DNA of 64,000 nucleotides from Actinospineispora acaciae DSM 45401. Its GTDB lineage: Bacteria; Actinomycetota; Actinomycetes; Mycobacteriales; Pseudonocardiaceae. Positions 17,127 to 25,654 of the stretch are shown in pieces. The notes under the pieces were generated by a model, which searched no databases, was not told the origin of the DNA, and saw nothing but the letters and a program-made list of their open reading frames with translations. The stretch covers positions 434,001-498,000 of the forward strand of contig NZ_JIAI01000004.1 of the NCBI RefSeq assembly GCF_000620785.1, written 5' to 3'. The translations under genes were made by a program, and so were the position numbers. How positions within the stretch are numbered: position 1 is the stretch's first letter; each line of letters begins with the position of its first letter.

Positions 17127-18896
17127 GTGATCGACCCGGCGCGACCACGCAGCTCCCGGCGCCGCAACCTGATCATCTGTGGCGACAACCCGCTGGCCTA
17201 CCGGCTGGCCGCCGAGCTGGCGGACCAGTCCAGCGCCGAGGTGACGGTGATCGTCCGGTCCATCGAGGCCAACTGGGCGCCCCGGATCGCCGAGCTGGCC
17301 GGCGTGCAACTGGTCGAGCTGCCCGAGCTGAGCGTGGGCGCCTTCCGGGCCGCCGGGCTGGCCGACGCGGACGCGCTGGCGCTGGTCGAGCAGGACGACG
17401 TCGGAAACATCCACGCCGCGCTGCGCGCCCACGAGCTCAACCCGAACCTGCGGCTGGTGATCAGGTTCTTCAACATGAGCCTGGGCTACCGGATCCGGGA
17501 GCTGTTCCCCGGCTCGGTGGTGCTCTCCGACTCCTCCACGGCGGCGCCGTCGTTCGTGGCGGCGGTGCTCGACGAGGTGGCGCCGGGGACCGTCCGGCTG
17601 CCGGGGCGGCACGGCCCCACGGTGTTCGTCGCCCGGCGCGCGGACGTGCCCGCGTCTCGGGTGGTGTGCGGGCTGGCCGACACCCGCGCGCCCGGTGGCC
17701 CGGTGCGGCTGCCGCCCGACGAGGACGGCGCGGACCTGGTGCTCGCGCTGGCCGGCGAAGGCGTGCTGCCGGTGGGCCGGCGCCGGTGGCGGGGCCGGGG
17801 GCTGGCGCTGACCCGGCTGCGCGGACTGCTGAACCGGAAGCTGGCGCTGGCCGCGCTGCTGCTTGTGGTCCTGCTCGGCGTCGGGACCACGCTGTTCGCG
17901 ATGCTCAGCGGGCACAGCCTGGGCGACGCGGTGTACCTGACGGTGCTGGACGCGGCGGGTGCCGCCGAGCCGAACACCCGCCTCGGCCTGCCCGAGAAGA
18001 TCGTCCAGTCGATGATCACGATCGTCGGCATCGCGATCATCCCGGTGGTCACCGCGGCGGTGGTGGACGCGCTGGTCACCGCCCGGCTGACCGGTGGCGC
18101 CGGGCGGCCGAGGCGGATGAGCGGGCACGTGGTGCTGGTCGGGCTGGGCAACGTCGGCGCCAGGGTGCTCGCCCAGCTGCACGACGCCGGCGTCCCGGTG
18201 GTGGCGGTGGACAGCGACGAGCGCGCCAGGGGCGTCCCGCGCGCCCGCCGCTCCGGCATCCCGGTGGTGATCGGCGACGCCAGCCGCGAGGAGATCCTGC
18301 GCGAGGCCCGGCTGGACGCCAGCAGGGCGCTGGTGGCGGTCACCAACAACGACGTGACCAACCTGGAGGCCGGGCTGCACGGCAGGGCCATGCGCGACGA
18401 CCTGCGGGTGGTGCTGCGGCTGTTCGACGACGACCTGGCCCGGCGGGTGCAGGAGACGTTCGGCATCGACGTCTCGCGCAGCGTGTCGTTCCTGGCCGCG
18501 CCGGCGTTCGCGGCCGCCATGCAGCAGCGCCAGGTGCTCACCACCATCCCGGTCGGCCGCCGCGTGCTGCTGGTCGCGGAGATCCCGATCCCGGCCGGCT
18601 GCCCGCTGGTCGGCGTCCGGCTGGGCACGGTGTCCACGGCCACCCGGTCGAAGGTCATCGCGCTGCAGCCGCGCGGCGGCGACCGGATCACCATGCCGGC
18701 GCCGGCCGACCACGTGCTCGCCGGCGGCGACCGGCTGGTCGCGGTGGCCACCCGCACCGGGCTCGCCGAGCTGTCCGCCCGCGCCAGCCAGCGCCCGTCC
18801 GGCCCCGGGTCGACGGGCCTCGAGTCGACGGACGCGCTGGACGCGGAGTCGTTCTACGAGGCCGAGACCGACCACGAACCCCCGAGGTCCCGCTGA
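17127..18896 (+). CDS. RCK/TrkA-N double-domain membrane protein (K+ channel-like)
   Basis: The 589-residue protein starts with a Rossmann RCK_N-like domain (NLIICGDNPLAYRLAAELAD, about residues 13-130). Two hydrophobic segments follow (about 234-260 and 294-318, LALAALLLVVLLGVGTTLFAML and KIVQSMITIVGIAIIPVVTAAVV), then a second RCK_N domain (HVVLVGLGNVGARVLAQLHDAG, from about 331) and a TrkA_C-like end near 490-560. The order RCK, pore, RCK is that of CASTOR/POLLUX-like and some bacterial K+ channels. The region between the helices (DAVYLTVLDAAGAAEPN) has no TxGYG selectivity filter, so ion selectivity is doubtful. It is monocistronic. Confidence 0.75.
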   Translation: MIDPARPRSSRRRNLIICGDNPLAYRLAAELADQSSAEVTVIVRSIEANWAPRIAELAGVQLVELPELSVGAFRAAGLADADALALVEQDDVGNIHAALRAHELNPNLRLVIRFFNMSLGYRIRELFPGSVVLSDSSTAAPSFVAAVLDEVAPGTVRLPGRHGPTVFVARRADVPASRVVCGLADTRAPGGPVRLPPDEDGADLVLALAGEGVLPVGRRRWRGRGLALTRLRGLLNRKLALAALLLVVLLGVGTTLFAMLSGHSLGDAVYLTVLDAAGAAEPNTRLGLPEKIVQSMITIVGIAIIPVVTAAVVDALVTARLTGGAGRPRRMSGHVVLVGLGNVGARVLAQLHDAGVPVVAVDSDERARGVPRARRSGIPVVIGDASREEILREARLDASRALVAVTNNDVTNLEAGLHGRAMRDDLRVVLRLFDDDLARRVQETFGIDVSRSVSFLAAPAFAAAMQQRQVLTTIPVGRRVLLVAEIPIPAGCPLVGVRLGTVSTATRSKVIALQPRGGDRITMPAPADHVLAGGDRLVAVATRTGLAELSARASQRPSGPGSTGLESTDALDAESFYEAETDHEPPRSR

Positions 18897-19059
18897 CCCG
18901 AACCGATGGCACGGCGGGCACCCGATCGGCGGCGCGCGGTTGACACCCACCGGCGGGCTGCGAGACTCGAAGGCAGAATGGACGGCGAAGGCCGTCATCG
19001 ACGGCTGTCATGACTGCGCTGGGCCGCGTACCGAGAGCCCAGGAAGGCGGGTGCGACCC

Positions 19060-19317
19060 ATGGGCGCGTGGAGCCCCACACACTGGTTGATCGTGCTGGC
19101 GGTGGTGGTCCTGCTGTTCGGCGCGAAGCGGCTGCCCGAGCTGGCCAGGGGCGTCGGGCGCTCGGCGCGGATCCTCAAGTCCGAGACCAGCGGCCTGGCC
19201 GACTCCGAGACCAAGTCGGAGCAGGCCGCCGCCGAGCCCAAGGCCGACCAGGCCGCGACCAGCACCGACAAGCCCGGCACCGGCACCCCGCCGGGTCCGC
19301 GCCAGGGCACCGGCTGA
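19060..19317 (+). CDS. tatA: Sec-independent translocase subunit TatA
   Basis: The 85-residue protein has one N-terminal transmembrane helix (THWLIVLAVVVLLFGAKRLPEL), the FGxKRLPEL hinge, an amphipathic helix and a charged, proline-rich tail, the TatA/E pattern. It would form the pore-forming oligomer for export of folded twin-arginine substrates. AGGAAGG lies about 12 bp upstream of ATG 19060. No tatC is nearby, so this may be an additional TatA copy. A hairpin follows at 19335. Confidence 0.88.
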   Translation: MGAWSPTHWLIVLAVVVLLFGAKRLPELARGVGRSARILKSETSGLADSETKSEQAAAEPKADQAATSTDKPGTGTPPGPRQGTG

Positions 19318-19334
19318 TCCGCGCGACACGAGAT

Positions 19335-19353
19335 GAGGCGGTAGCACCGCCTC
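19335..19353. terminator. Hairpin terminator after tatA
   Basis: Perfect 8-bp arms GAGGCGGT and ACCGCCTC with a 3-nt loop lie 17 bp after the tatA stop. There is no U-tract, which is common for actinomycete terminators. Confidence 0.6.
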
Positions 19354-19435
19354 GGGCCGTACCGACCGACCCGTGCGATACCCTCCCCCGCCAGGGATGA
19401 GTGACATGATCAGCGGCGAGGGGCTCGGCGGCTAG

Positions 19436-21040
19436 GTGGGTGGATCCGGCGTGACCCGTAGAGCCTCACCGGCCGACGGCGCCCCTCGACGCGGCGCCCG
19501 CCGGCGCGATGTCCCCGTCCCCGCTCGCGGGAGCGGCGCGCTGGCCACGGCCGCCAGGGCCGGACGGGTGACGCTGGCGATGCTGTCCTGCCTGGTGCTG
19601 GTCGCCACCGGGTACGGGTGGAGCGTCTACAGCGACCTCAACACCGGGCTGACCAGGTCCGAAGCGCTGGGCGGCGGCCCGGCCGCGTCCTCCTCCGAGC
19701 CGATGAACATCCTGATCATGGGCCTGGACAGCCGGCTGGACCAGAACGGCAACCCGCTGCCCAAGGCGGTGATGGACCAGCTGCACGCCGGGGACAGCAG
19801 CAACGGCGGCTACAACACCAACGTGCTGATGGTGGTCCACGTCCCCGGCAGCGACCAGGCGGGCGCCCGGCCGGTGGGCATCTCGATCCCGCGTGACGAC
19901 TACGTCGAGCTGCCCGGGCGGCCCAGCGGGACCCGCAAGGCGAAGATCAAAGAGGGATACGGACTGGCCAAGGCCGAGGCCGAGAGCAAGCTGCGGGCGC
20001 GCGGCGTCAAGGACCAGGTCACGCTGGAGCGGCAGGGCCGCGAGGCCGGCCGCAAGCAGACCGTCACCACCGTCCAGGACTTCCTCGGGATCCGGATCGA
20101 CCACTTCGCGGAGGTCACGCTCGGCGGGTTCTACGACCTGGCCGAGGCGCTCGGCTCGATCACCGTGTGCCTGCAGGGCCCCACCCAGGACAGCTTCTCC
20201 GGGGCGAAGTTCGCCAAGGGCCAGCAGCAGCTCAACGCCTCCCAGGCGCTGGCCTTCGTCCGACAGCGCCGCGACAACGTCCACCCCGAGCTGAACTTCA
20301 CCGACCTGGACCGGGCCCGCCGCCAGCAGGCGTTCCTGGCCTCGGTGGCCTACCAGCTCAAGAGCGCGGGCACGCTGGCCAACCCGGCCCGGATGCACGG
20401 CCTGGTCGGGGTGGCCGCCAAGGACCTGGTGATCGACGGCGGGATGGACCTGCTCGAGTTCGCCCAGCGCGCGCCCGCGATCGCCGGCGGCGGGCTGAGC
20501 TTCACCACGCTGCCGGTCAAGGCGTTCGACACCGTCGACGGCCAGGCGGTGAACGTGGTGGACAAGGACGAGATCAAGAAGGTGGTGCGCGGCCTGCTCG
20601 GCCCGGACGACGCGGCGGCCCCGAAACCGCCGCCGGCCAAGCTGCCGCCCGCGACCCTGGACATCGCCAACGCCTCCGGCCGCGACGGGCTGGCCGGCTC
20701 GCTGGGCAAGGCGCTCGCCGCGCGCGGGCTGACCGAGGGCGCGGCCACCACCGACAGCAAGCTGCGCTCGGCCACCACCCTGTCCTACGCCGCGGGCGCC
20801 AAGGACGCCGGCGACGCACTGGCAAGTCAGCTCGGCGGCCTGACCGCCCGGCAGGACAGCACGCTCAAGTCCGGCCACCTGAAGCTGGTGCTCGGCACGG
20901 ACTTCAAGCCGCCGGCCGACCTCGCCGACGCCACCGGGTCGTCCGGCTCTGCCTCGTCCGCGTCGGGTGGGTCGGGCTCGAACCCGGACGGGGTGCCGGC
21001 CAGCAGCCTGCACACGAACGGCATCCCCTGCGTGAAGTAG
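19436..21040 (+). CDS. LytR-CpsA-Psr (LCP) glycopolymer transferase with LytR_C domain
   Basis: The 534-residue protein has a cytoplasmic Arg-rich N-terminus, one transmembrane helix (VTLAMLSCLVLVATGYGWSV, about 41-60) and the extracellular LCP domain: MNILIMGLDSR, LMVVHVPG, VGISIPRDDYVELPG and ASQALAFVRQRRDN, containing the conserved Asp and Arg residues. A LytR_C domain follows (TLDIANASGRDGLAGSLGKALAARGLT, about 400-490), then a Ser/Gly-rich tail. It would ligate a lipid-linked polymer such as arabinogalactan or teichoic acid to peptidoglycan. GTG 19436 is the longest start; GTG 19451 behind AGGTGGG is a good alternative. Confidence 0.9.
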   Translation: MGGSGVTRRASPADGAPRRGARRRDVPVPARGSGALATAARAGRVTLAMLSCLVLVATGYGWSVYSDLNTGLTRSEALGGGPAASSSEPMNILIMGLDSRLDQNGNPLPKAVMDQLHAGDSSNGGYNTNVLMVVHVPGSDQAGARPVGISIPRDDYVELPGRPSGTRKAKIKEGYGLAKAEAESKLRARGVKDQVTLERQGREAGRKQTVTTVQDFLGIRIDHFAEVTLGGFYDLAEALGSITVCLQGPTQDSFSGAKFAKGQQQLNASQALAFVRQRRDNVHPELNFTDLDRARRQQAFLASVAYQLKSAGTLANPARMHGLVGVAAKDLVIDGGMDLLEFAQRAPAIAGGGLSFTTLPVKAFDTVDGQAVNVVDKDEIKKVVRGLLGPDDAAAPKPPPAKLPPATLDIANASGRDGLAGSLGKALAARGLTEGAATTDSKLRSATTLSYAAGAKDAGDALASQLGGLTARQDSTLKSGHLKLVLGTDFKPPADLADATGSSGSASSASGGSGSNPDGVPASSLHTNGIPCVK

Positions 21041-21109
21041 CCCCGCGTCTTAGCCATCCCGATACGGTTAACACAGCAAACACACAGCGTTGCTCGGTTA
21101 GCTGTATGT

Positions 21110-22141
21110 GTGATAACCACCTCCGCCCGCGCCCGGACCCGCTGGCTGGCGGCCGGCGCGGTGCTGGTCGCGGTCGTGCTGCTGGCCGGGTGCGGCCGCT
21201 CCGGCTCCGACCACTCGTCCCGCCGGTCGTCGGAGCCGCGCCCGTCGGAGTCCACGGCGGCGGCGCCCGCTCCGGCGCCCGTACCCGCCCCCGCTCCGGC
21301 CGGCACCCCGGGCATGGGCACCCCGCAGCCGGCGACCAACTGCACGGTCCAGGCCGGCGACCCCGCCGCGATGGCGGCGGCCACCTCGGGCGCGAACCCC
21401 GGCGACCGGATCTGCCTGGCCGGCGACATGGGCGGGCAGCGGCTGGAGCTGCGGCGTTCCGGCACGCCCGAGCGTCCGATCGTGGTCCTCGGCGGCGGCC
21501 GGGCGACCACGAAGGGCATCACCGTCGACGCCAGCAACGTCGTGATCGACGGCGTGATCGCCCGCCAGCCCAGCGCGCCCGGCTGGTCGCTCAAGGGCAC
21601 CAACATCACGGTGAGCAACAGCGCCTCGCTGTCCCCGCGCGGTGACGACGGCGACGGCATCCGGTTCTGGGGCAACGGCATCAAGATCGTGCACAACACC
21701 ATCCGCGACACCAAGAACCTCAACCACGCGCACGCCGACTGCATGCAGACCTTCGCCACCGACGACGACAACCCGGCCAGCCAGAACGTCCTCATCGACG
21801 GCAACCGCTGCGAGGACATCGCCAACATGTGCCTGATCGCCGAGGGTCCGGACAGCGAGGCGGGCGACGGCAGCGGCGAGGGCAAGTCCACGAACTTCGT
21901 GTTCACCAACAACTTCTGCGACAACCACGCCAGCCAGGCGCTGTTCGCCGACGACGTCAGCAACATCACCGCCAGCGGCAACCAGATCGTCGGCAAGCTC
22001 GACAAGGCCTTCGCGTTCCAGAACAACTCCACCGGCGCCAAGGTCGGCGCCAACCGGGTCGAACGCGCCGGCTACGAGGTCGGCATCGACGACTCCTCCC
22101 AGTCCGGCTACCAGGGACCCCAACCCGGCGGCGGCCCCTGA
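21110..22141 (+). CDS. Secreted right-handed beta-helix lipoprotein
   Basis: The 343-residue product has a lipoprotein signal peptide with lipobox LLAGC (Cys28), then a Ser/Pro/Ala-rich linker of about 45 residues. The remainder is a parallel beta-helix (ITVDASNVVIDGVIA, TNITVSNSASLS, GIKIVHNTIRDTKN, NVLIDGNRCEDI, NFVFTNNFCDN, NITASGNQIVG), as in polysaccharide lyases and other surface carbohydrate-binding or depolymerising proteins. Several cysteines (CMQTF, CEDI, CLI, FCDN) may form disulfides. Catalytic residues cannot be assigned. GTG 21110 is the start; the gene ends 10 bp before a strong hairpin. Confidence 0.8.
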   Translation: MITTSARARTRWLAAGAVLVAVVLLAGCGRSGSDHSSRRSSEPRPSESTAAAPAPAPVPAPAPAGTPGMGTPQPATNCTVQAGDPAAMAAATSGANPGDRICLAGDMGGQRLELRRSGTPERPIVVLGGGRATTKGITVDASNVVIDGVIARQPSAPGWSLKGTNITVSNSASLSPRGDDGDGIRFWGNGIKIVHNTIRDTKNLNHAHADCMQTFATDDDNPASQNVLIDGNRCEDIANMCLIAEGPDSEAGDGSGEGKSTNFVFTNNFCDNHASQALFADDVSNITASGNQIVGKLDKAFAFQNNSTGAKVGANRVERAGYEVGIDDSSQSGYQGPQPGGGP

Positions 22142-22150
22142 CCGTGCGCA

Positions 22151-22196
22151 CCCGTGAGTGGTTAGCGTTGTCATAGCAACGCTAACCACTCACGGG
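22151..22196. terminator. Bidirectional hairpin with stop codons in all frames
   Basis: Perfect 20-bp arms start with CCCGTGAGTGGTTAGC and flank the 6-nt loop TCATAG, between convergent genes (beta-helix lipoprotein and SDR). The same 46-bp sequence recurs at 31742. On each strand the arm plus loop contains TGA, TAG and TAG/TGA in the three frames, so read-through translation stops on both sides. Confidence 0.9.
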
Positions 22197-22202
22197 TTCT
22201 GA

Positions 22203-22964
22203 TCAGCGTTGGAACGGTGGTTGGCCGGCGAGCATGCCGCCGTCGACGGGCAGTGTTGCGCCGGTCACGAACGCGGAGTCCGGGCCGCACAGCCAGACCA
22301 CGGCCTGAGCCACCTCGTCGACCTGGCCGAGGCGGCGGGCCGGCAGGGTAGCCGCGACGTGCTTTTGGACGGCGTCGCCGGCGCGCTCCAGGTGGTCGGT
22401 GAGGATGGGGCCGGGCGCGAGCGCGTTGACCCGGATGCCGGCCTCGGCGTAGTCCAGCGCGGCGGTGCGGGTCAGGCCGACCAGCCCGGACTTGGCGGTC
22501 ACGTAGCCGGCCAGCCCGCCGACCGCGCGCAGGCCGGCGGTCGAGGACATGTTCACGATCGAGCCGCCGGTGCCGGTCGCGAGCATGGCCGGGATCTGGT
22601 ACTTCATGCCCAGGAACACCCCGCGCAGGCTCACCGCGAGCGCGCTGTCGAAGTCCGCCACCGCGACCTCGGCCAGCGGGGTCGGCCGGTGGCCGCCGCC
22701 GGCGGCGTTGTTCACGGCGGCGTCGAGGCGGCCGAACTCGTCCATCGTCCGCGCCACCAGCCGGCGCACGGCGTCGGCGTCGGTGACGTCGGTCGGCACC
22801 GCGAGGGCCGTGCCGCCGGCGGCGGTGATGGTCGCGGCGTGCGCGGACAGCGCGGCGGAGTCCCTGGCGGCCAGCACGACGGCGTAGCCCGCCCGGCTCA
22901 GTGCGGCGGCGGTGGCGGCGCCGATGCCTCGGCTGGCGCCGGTGACGATCGCGACCCGGTTCAT
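22203..22964 (-). CDS. SDR-family oxidoreductase
   Basis: The 253-residue classical SDR has TGASRGIG near the N-terminus, NNAAG, the catalytic Ser in NMSSTAGL and YVTAKSG (YxxxK), followed by NALAPGPILT. It is a NAD(P)-dependent alcohol/ketone oxidoreductase of unknown substrate. The start ATG 22964 overlaps the stop of the DHA2 exporter gene (ATGA), so exporter and dehydrogenase are one operon. A joint reduce-and-export detoxification role is plausible. Confidence 0.9.
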   Translation of the reverse strand: MNRVAIVTGASRGIGAATAAALSRAGYAVVLAARDSAALSAHAATITAAGGTALAVPTDVTDADAVRRLVARTMDEFGRLDAAVNNAAGGGHRPTPLAEVAVADFDSALAVSLRGVFLGMKYQIPAMLATGTGGSIVNMSSTAGLRAVGGLAGYVTAKSGLVGLTRTAALDYAEAGIRVNALAPGPILTDHLERAGDAVQKHVAATLPARRLGQVDEVAQAVVWLCGPDSAFVTGATLPVDGGMLAGQPPFQR

Positions 22965-24424
22965 CGGCGGGCTCCTACCGGGGTGGTCTCGGTGGCCGGT
23001 CTGTTCGGCGCCTTGGCGTTGATCAGCAGGGCGGTGCCGACGGCGGCCGCGGTGAAGATGCCGACCGCCCAGCCGGCGGCGACCGTGTTGCCGTACACCA
23101 GCCCGGCGATGTCCCGGCCCGTTGCGCCGGGGTGCGCAGAGCTGTGGCTCGCGGTCGCGGCGGCGGCGGCGACGGTGTTCAGCACGGCGATCCCGAGCGC
23201 GCGGCCGACGCCCTGCATGACGTGCACCACGGCGGCGCCCACCCCGGCGTCGGCCCTGGCCAGGCTCACCGTGGCGGTGCTCATCGCGGCGGTGTAGACG
23301 GCGCCGAGCCCGAGGCCGAGCACCACCTGCCCCGGCAGCACCCCGGTCAGGTACGCGCTGGTCGGGGTGAGCGCGGTGAGCAGCGACATCCCGGCCGCCG
23401 CGACCAGCAGTCCCGGCACGATCAGCGCCCTCGGCGCCACCCGGTGCAGGAGCTGCCCGGCGATCAGCTGCGAGCCGAGGACCACCGCGGCGGACATCGG
23501 CAGCAGCGCCAGCCCGGCGGTGCCCGCCGAGTAGCCGAGCGCGACCTGCAGGTAGTACGACAGGAACAGGTACACCCCGGAGATGCCGGCCGTCGCGGCG
23601 GCCATCGCCAGGTAGCAGCCCAGCCGGTTGCGGTCGGCGAGAATGCGCGGCGGCAGCAGCGGCCGGGCGATCCGCGCCTCCCACACCGCGAACGCCGCCA
23701 GCAGCGCCACCCCGGCCGCGAGCAGCCCGATGACCCGGCCGGAGCCCCAGCCCTCGCCGGCGGCGCCGTTGCACCCGGCCACCAGCGCGGCCAGCCCGGT
23801 GGTGCCGAGCAGCGCCCCCGCGACATCCAGCCGGCCGCGCCTGGTGGCGCCGGGCCGGGTGGCGCCACGCAGGTACCAGGCGCCGGCGGCGGCGAGCAGC
23901 GCGATCGGCAGGTTCACCAGCCGGGTGACCTGCCAGCCCAGTTCGCCGGTGAGCACCCCGCCGAGCACCAGCCCGACCGCGCCGCCCCCGCCCACGATCG
24001 CGCCGAACAGGGCGAACGCCTTGCCCCGCTCCCGTGGCGCGGTGAACGTCACCGAGATCAGCGACAGCACGGCGGGCGCCAGCAGCGCCTCCGAGGCGCC
24101 CTGCACGACCCGCGCGGCGGCCAGCGCGGCCAGGTTCGGGGCCAGCGAGCTGGCGATCGAGCCGACCGCGAACCCGCCGAGCCCGAGCAGGTACGCCCTG
24201 GTCAGCCCGAGGTGGTCGGCCAGCCGGCCGCCGAGCAGCAACAGCCCGCCGGAGGTCAGCACGAACGCGCTGATCACCCACTGCCGGTCCGCGTCGGAGA
24301 ACCCCAGCGCGGCCTGCACCGACGGCAGCGAGATGTTCATGGTCATCATGTCGAACACCAGCATGAGCTGGGCGACCGAGACGAAGCTCAGCGCCAGCCA
24401 CCGCCGGTCGGGTGTCGTGGTCAT
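22961..24424 (-). CDS. MFS transporter, DHA2 (14-TM) drug exporter type
   Basis: The 487-residue protein has about 14 hydrophobic segments. It shows DHA2 features: FDMMTMNISLPSVQAALGFS in TM1, a motif-A-like LGGRLADHLGLTRAY in the first cytoplasmic loop and a proton-antiport motif C-like GGAVGLVLGGVL. ATG 24424 is chosen; a longer in-frame start adds a non-hydrophobic Gly/Trp-rich leader. It is probably an H+-coupled exporter of hydrophobic drugs or metabolites. It is co-transcribed with the downstream SDR through a 4-bp overlap. Confidence 0.88.
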   Translation of the reverse strand: MTTTPDRRWLALSFVSVAQLMLVFDMMTMNISLPSVQAALGFSDADRQWVISAFVLTSGGLLLLGGRLADHLGLTRAYLLGLGGFAVGSIASSLAPNLAALAAARVVQGASEALLAPAVLSLISVTFTAPRERGKAFALFGAIVGGGGAVGLVLGGVLTGELGWQVTRLVNLPIALLAAAGAWYLRGATRPGATRRGRLDVAGALLGTTGLAALVAGCNGAAGEGWGSGRVIGLLAAGVALLAAFAVWEARIARPLLPPRILADRNRLGCYLAMAAATAGISGVYLFLSYYLQVALGYSAGTAGLALLPMSAAVVLGSQLIAGQLLHRVAPRALIVPGLLVAAAGMSLLTALTPTSAYLTGVLPGQVVLGLGLGAVYTAAMSTATVSLARADAGVGAAVVHVMQGVGRALGIAVLNTVAAAAATASHSSAHPGATGRDIAGLVYGNTVAAGWAVGIFTAAAVGTALLINAKAPNRPATETTPVGARR

Positions 24425-24599
24425 ACCGCCAAGCTGCCGCCCGAGCCCGCCCCAGTCGTCCGGCCAACGAACCGTTCCCCCCACCCCCAACTACGTCCGC
24501 CGGCGTACCCGCCCGTACACCCCCGCGGGCCGCACACCTTGTGGGGCCGTCGCACATGGTGCGGCGTGTGCGACGGCCCAACTACCTGTGCGACGGCCG

Positions 24600-24917
24600 C
24601 TACCGCGTGAGCGGGACGACCTCGTAGGGGTCGGGGAGGCGCGAGTCGATGAGGTCGGTGACGCGGGCGCGGGTGGCCTCGATGACGGGGTTGGACCCGG
24701 TCGCGGCCCGGAACGCCCGCTCGCTCGTCCAGTGCATGTGGTTGATCACCCGGGTGCCGTCCTCGCTGCGCAGCAGGTGCATCCCGACCAGCCCCGGGAT
24801 GTCGGCCGGATCCCCGGCGTCCCGAATGCAGTCGACCAGCGCGCCCTGGTTCTCCGGCCGGACGGTGAAGACGTTGATCACCAGCACGCCCTGCTGGCCG
24901 GCGACGATGGGAAGCAT
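24600..24917 (-). CDS. Antibiotic biosynthesis monooxygenase (ABM) domain protein
   Basis: The product has 105 residues with one ABM fold (GVLVINVFTVRPENQGALVDCIRDAGD ... TRVINHMHWTSERAFRAATGS). The ATG 24917 start is preceded by an in-frame GTG (24923). It is divergent from a TetR regulator whose operator-like repeat lies between them, so it is probably the TetR target. It may deal with a quinone or polyketide; the substrate is unknown. It is distinct from the ABM protein at 15507. Confidence 0.8.
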   Translation of the reverse strand: MLPIVAGQQGVLVINVFTVRPENQGALVDCIRDAGDPADIPGLVGMHLLRSEDGTRVINHMHWTSERAFRAATGSNPVIEATRARVTDLIDSRLPDPYEVVPLTR

Positions 24918-24980
24918 GATCACTGTGAGGGTCCTCTCGGTATCCGGCCGGGCATGGCCGACCACCGAGGCTAAGGCACC

Positions 24981-25004
24981 AAGTGTGTCTGATTTGTAAC
25001 ACTT
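24981..25004. promoter_or_regulatory. TetR operator-like inverted repeat
   Basis: AAGTGT (24981-24986) and ACACTT (24999-25004) are perfect 6-bp arms 12 bp apart in an AT-rich island between the ABM and TetR genes. The position suits repression of both divergent genes. Confidence 0.55.
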
Positions 25005-25015
25005 AAGCTCATCAC

Positions 25016-25654
25016 ATGCCCGCCACCGAACCCCGCCGCCGAGGCCCGCGCGCCGACGCACGGCGCAACGACGAGCTCGTCCTGCGGGCGGCCGCGCGGG
25101 TGCTCGCCGAGGACCCGCGCGCGACCATCCAGCGCATCGCCGACGAGGCGGGGGTCGTCCGCCTGACCGTCTACCGCCGCTACCCCAACCGGGACGCGCT
25201 GCGCCGCGCGATCTTCGAAACGGCCGCCGAGGAGGCCAACGCGGTCCTCGCCGACGTGACCGCCCGCGACCTCGAGCCGGTGCCGGCGCTGCGGACGCTC
25301 ATCGTCGAGATGGCCACGATCGCCCGTCGCTACCCGCTGCTGCTGGTGGGCACCGACCTGCAACCGCTCCCGTCGGACACGCGACGCCCCACCCCGCCAC
25401 CGGCGAGCCGGGCCATGCAACGCGCGATCCTGGACCTGGTCCGCCGGGGCCAGCACGGCGGAGCGCTGCGCTCGGACCTGCCGGCCGAACTGCTCCCCCA
25501 GGCCATCGTCGGCACACTCCGCATCACCCTGCGCTTCGCCCGCGGCCTCGACGCGGACCCCGAACAGATCGGCGCCCAGGTCGCCGACCTGCTGCTGCAC
25601 GGCTACGCCACCGCACCCGACGCACCGCCGGGCCGAGCGGTCAGAACACGGTGA
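25016..25654 (+). CDS. TetR-family transcriptional regulator
   Basis: The 212-residue product has a TetR_N domain (LVLRAAARVLAEDPRATIQRIADEAGVVRLTVYRRYPNRDAL, about residues 20-62) and a helical ligand-binding C-terminal domain. Start ATG 25016 lies just downstream of the inverted repeat at 24981-25004, which suggests autoregulation and control of the divergent ABM gene. The 3-prime end overlaps the convergent DinB-like gene by 14 bp. The ligand is unknown. Confidence 0.9.
   Translation: MPATEPRRRGPRADARRNDELVLRAAARVLAEDPRATIQRIADEAGVVRLTVYRRYPNRDALRRAIFETAAEEANAVLADVTARDLEPVPALRTLIVEMATIARRYPLLLVGTDLQPLPSDTRRPTPPPASRAMQRAILDLVRRGQHGGALRSDLPAELLPQAIVGTLRITLRFARGLDADPEQIGAQVADLLLHGYATAPDAPPGRAVRTR

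Noticed and set aside
22203..24581. Apparent 792-residue fusion of an Arg/Gly-rich region to the SDR
   Set aside because: The upstream part is an out-of-phase reading of the MFS gene; ATG 22964, overlapping the MFS stop, is the true SDR start.
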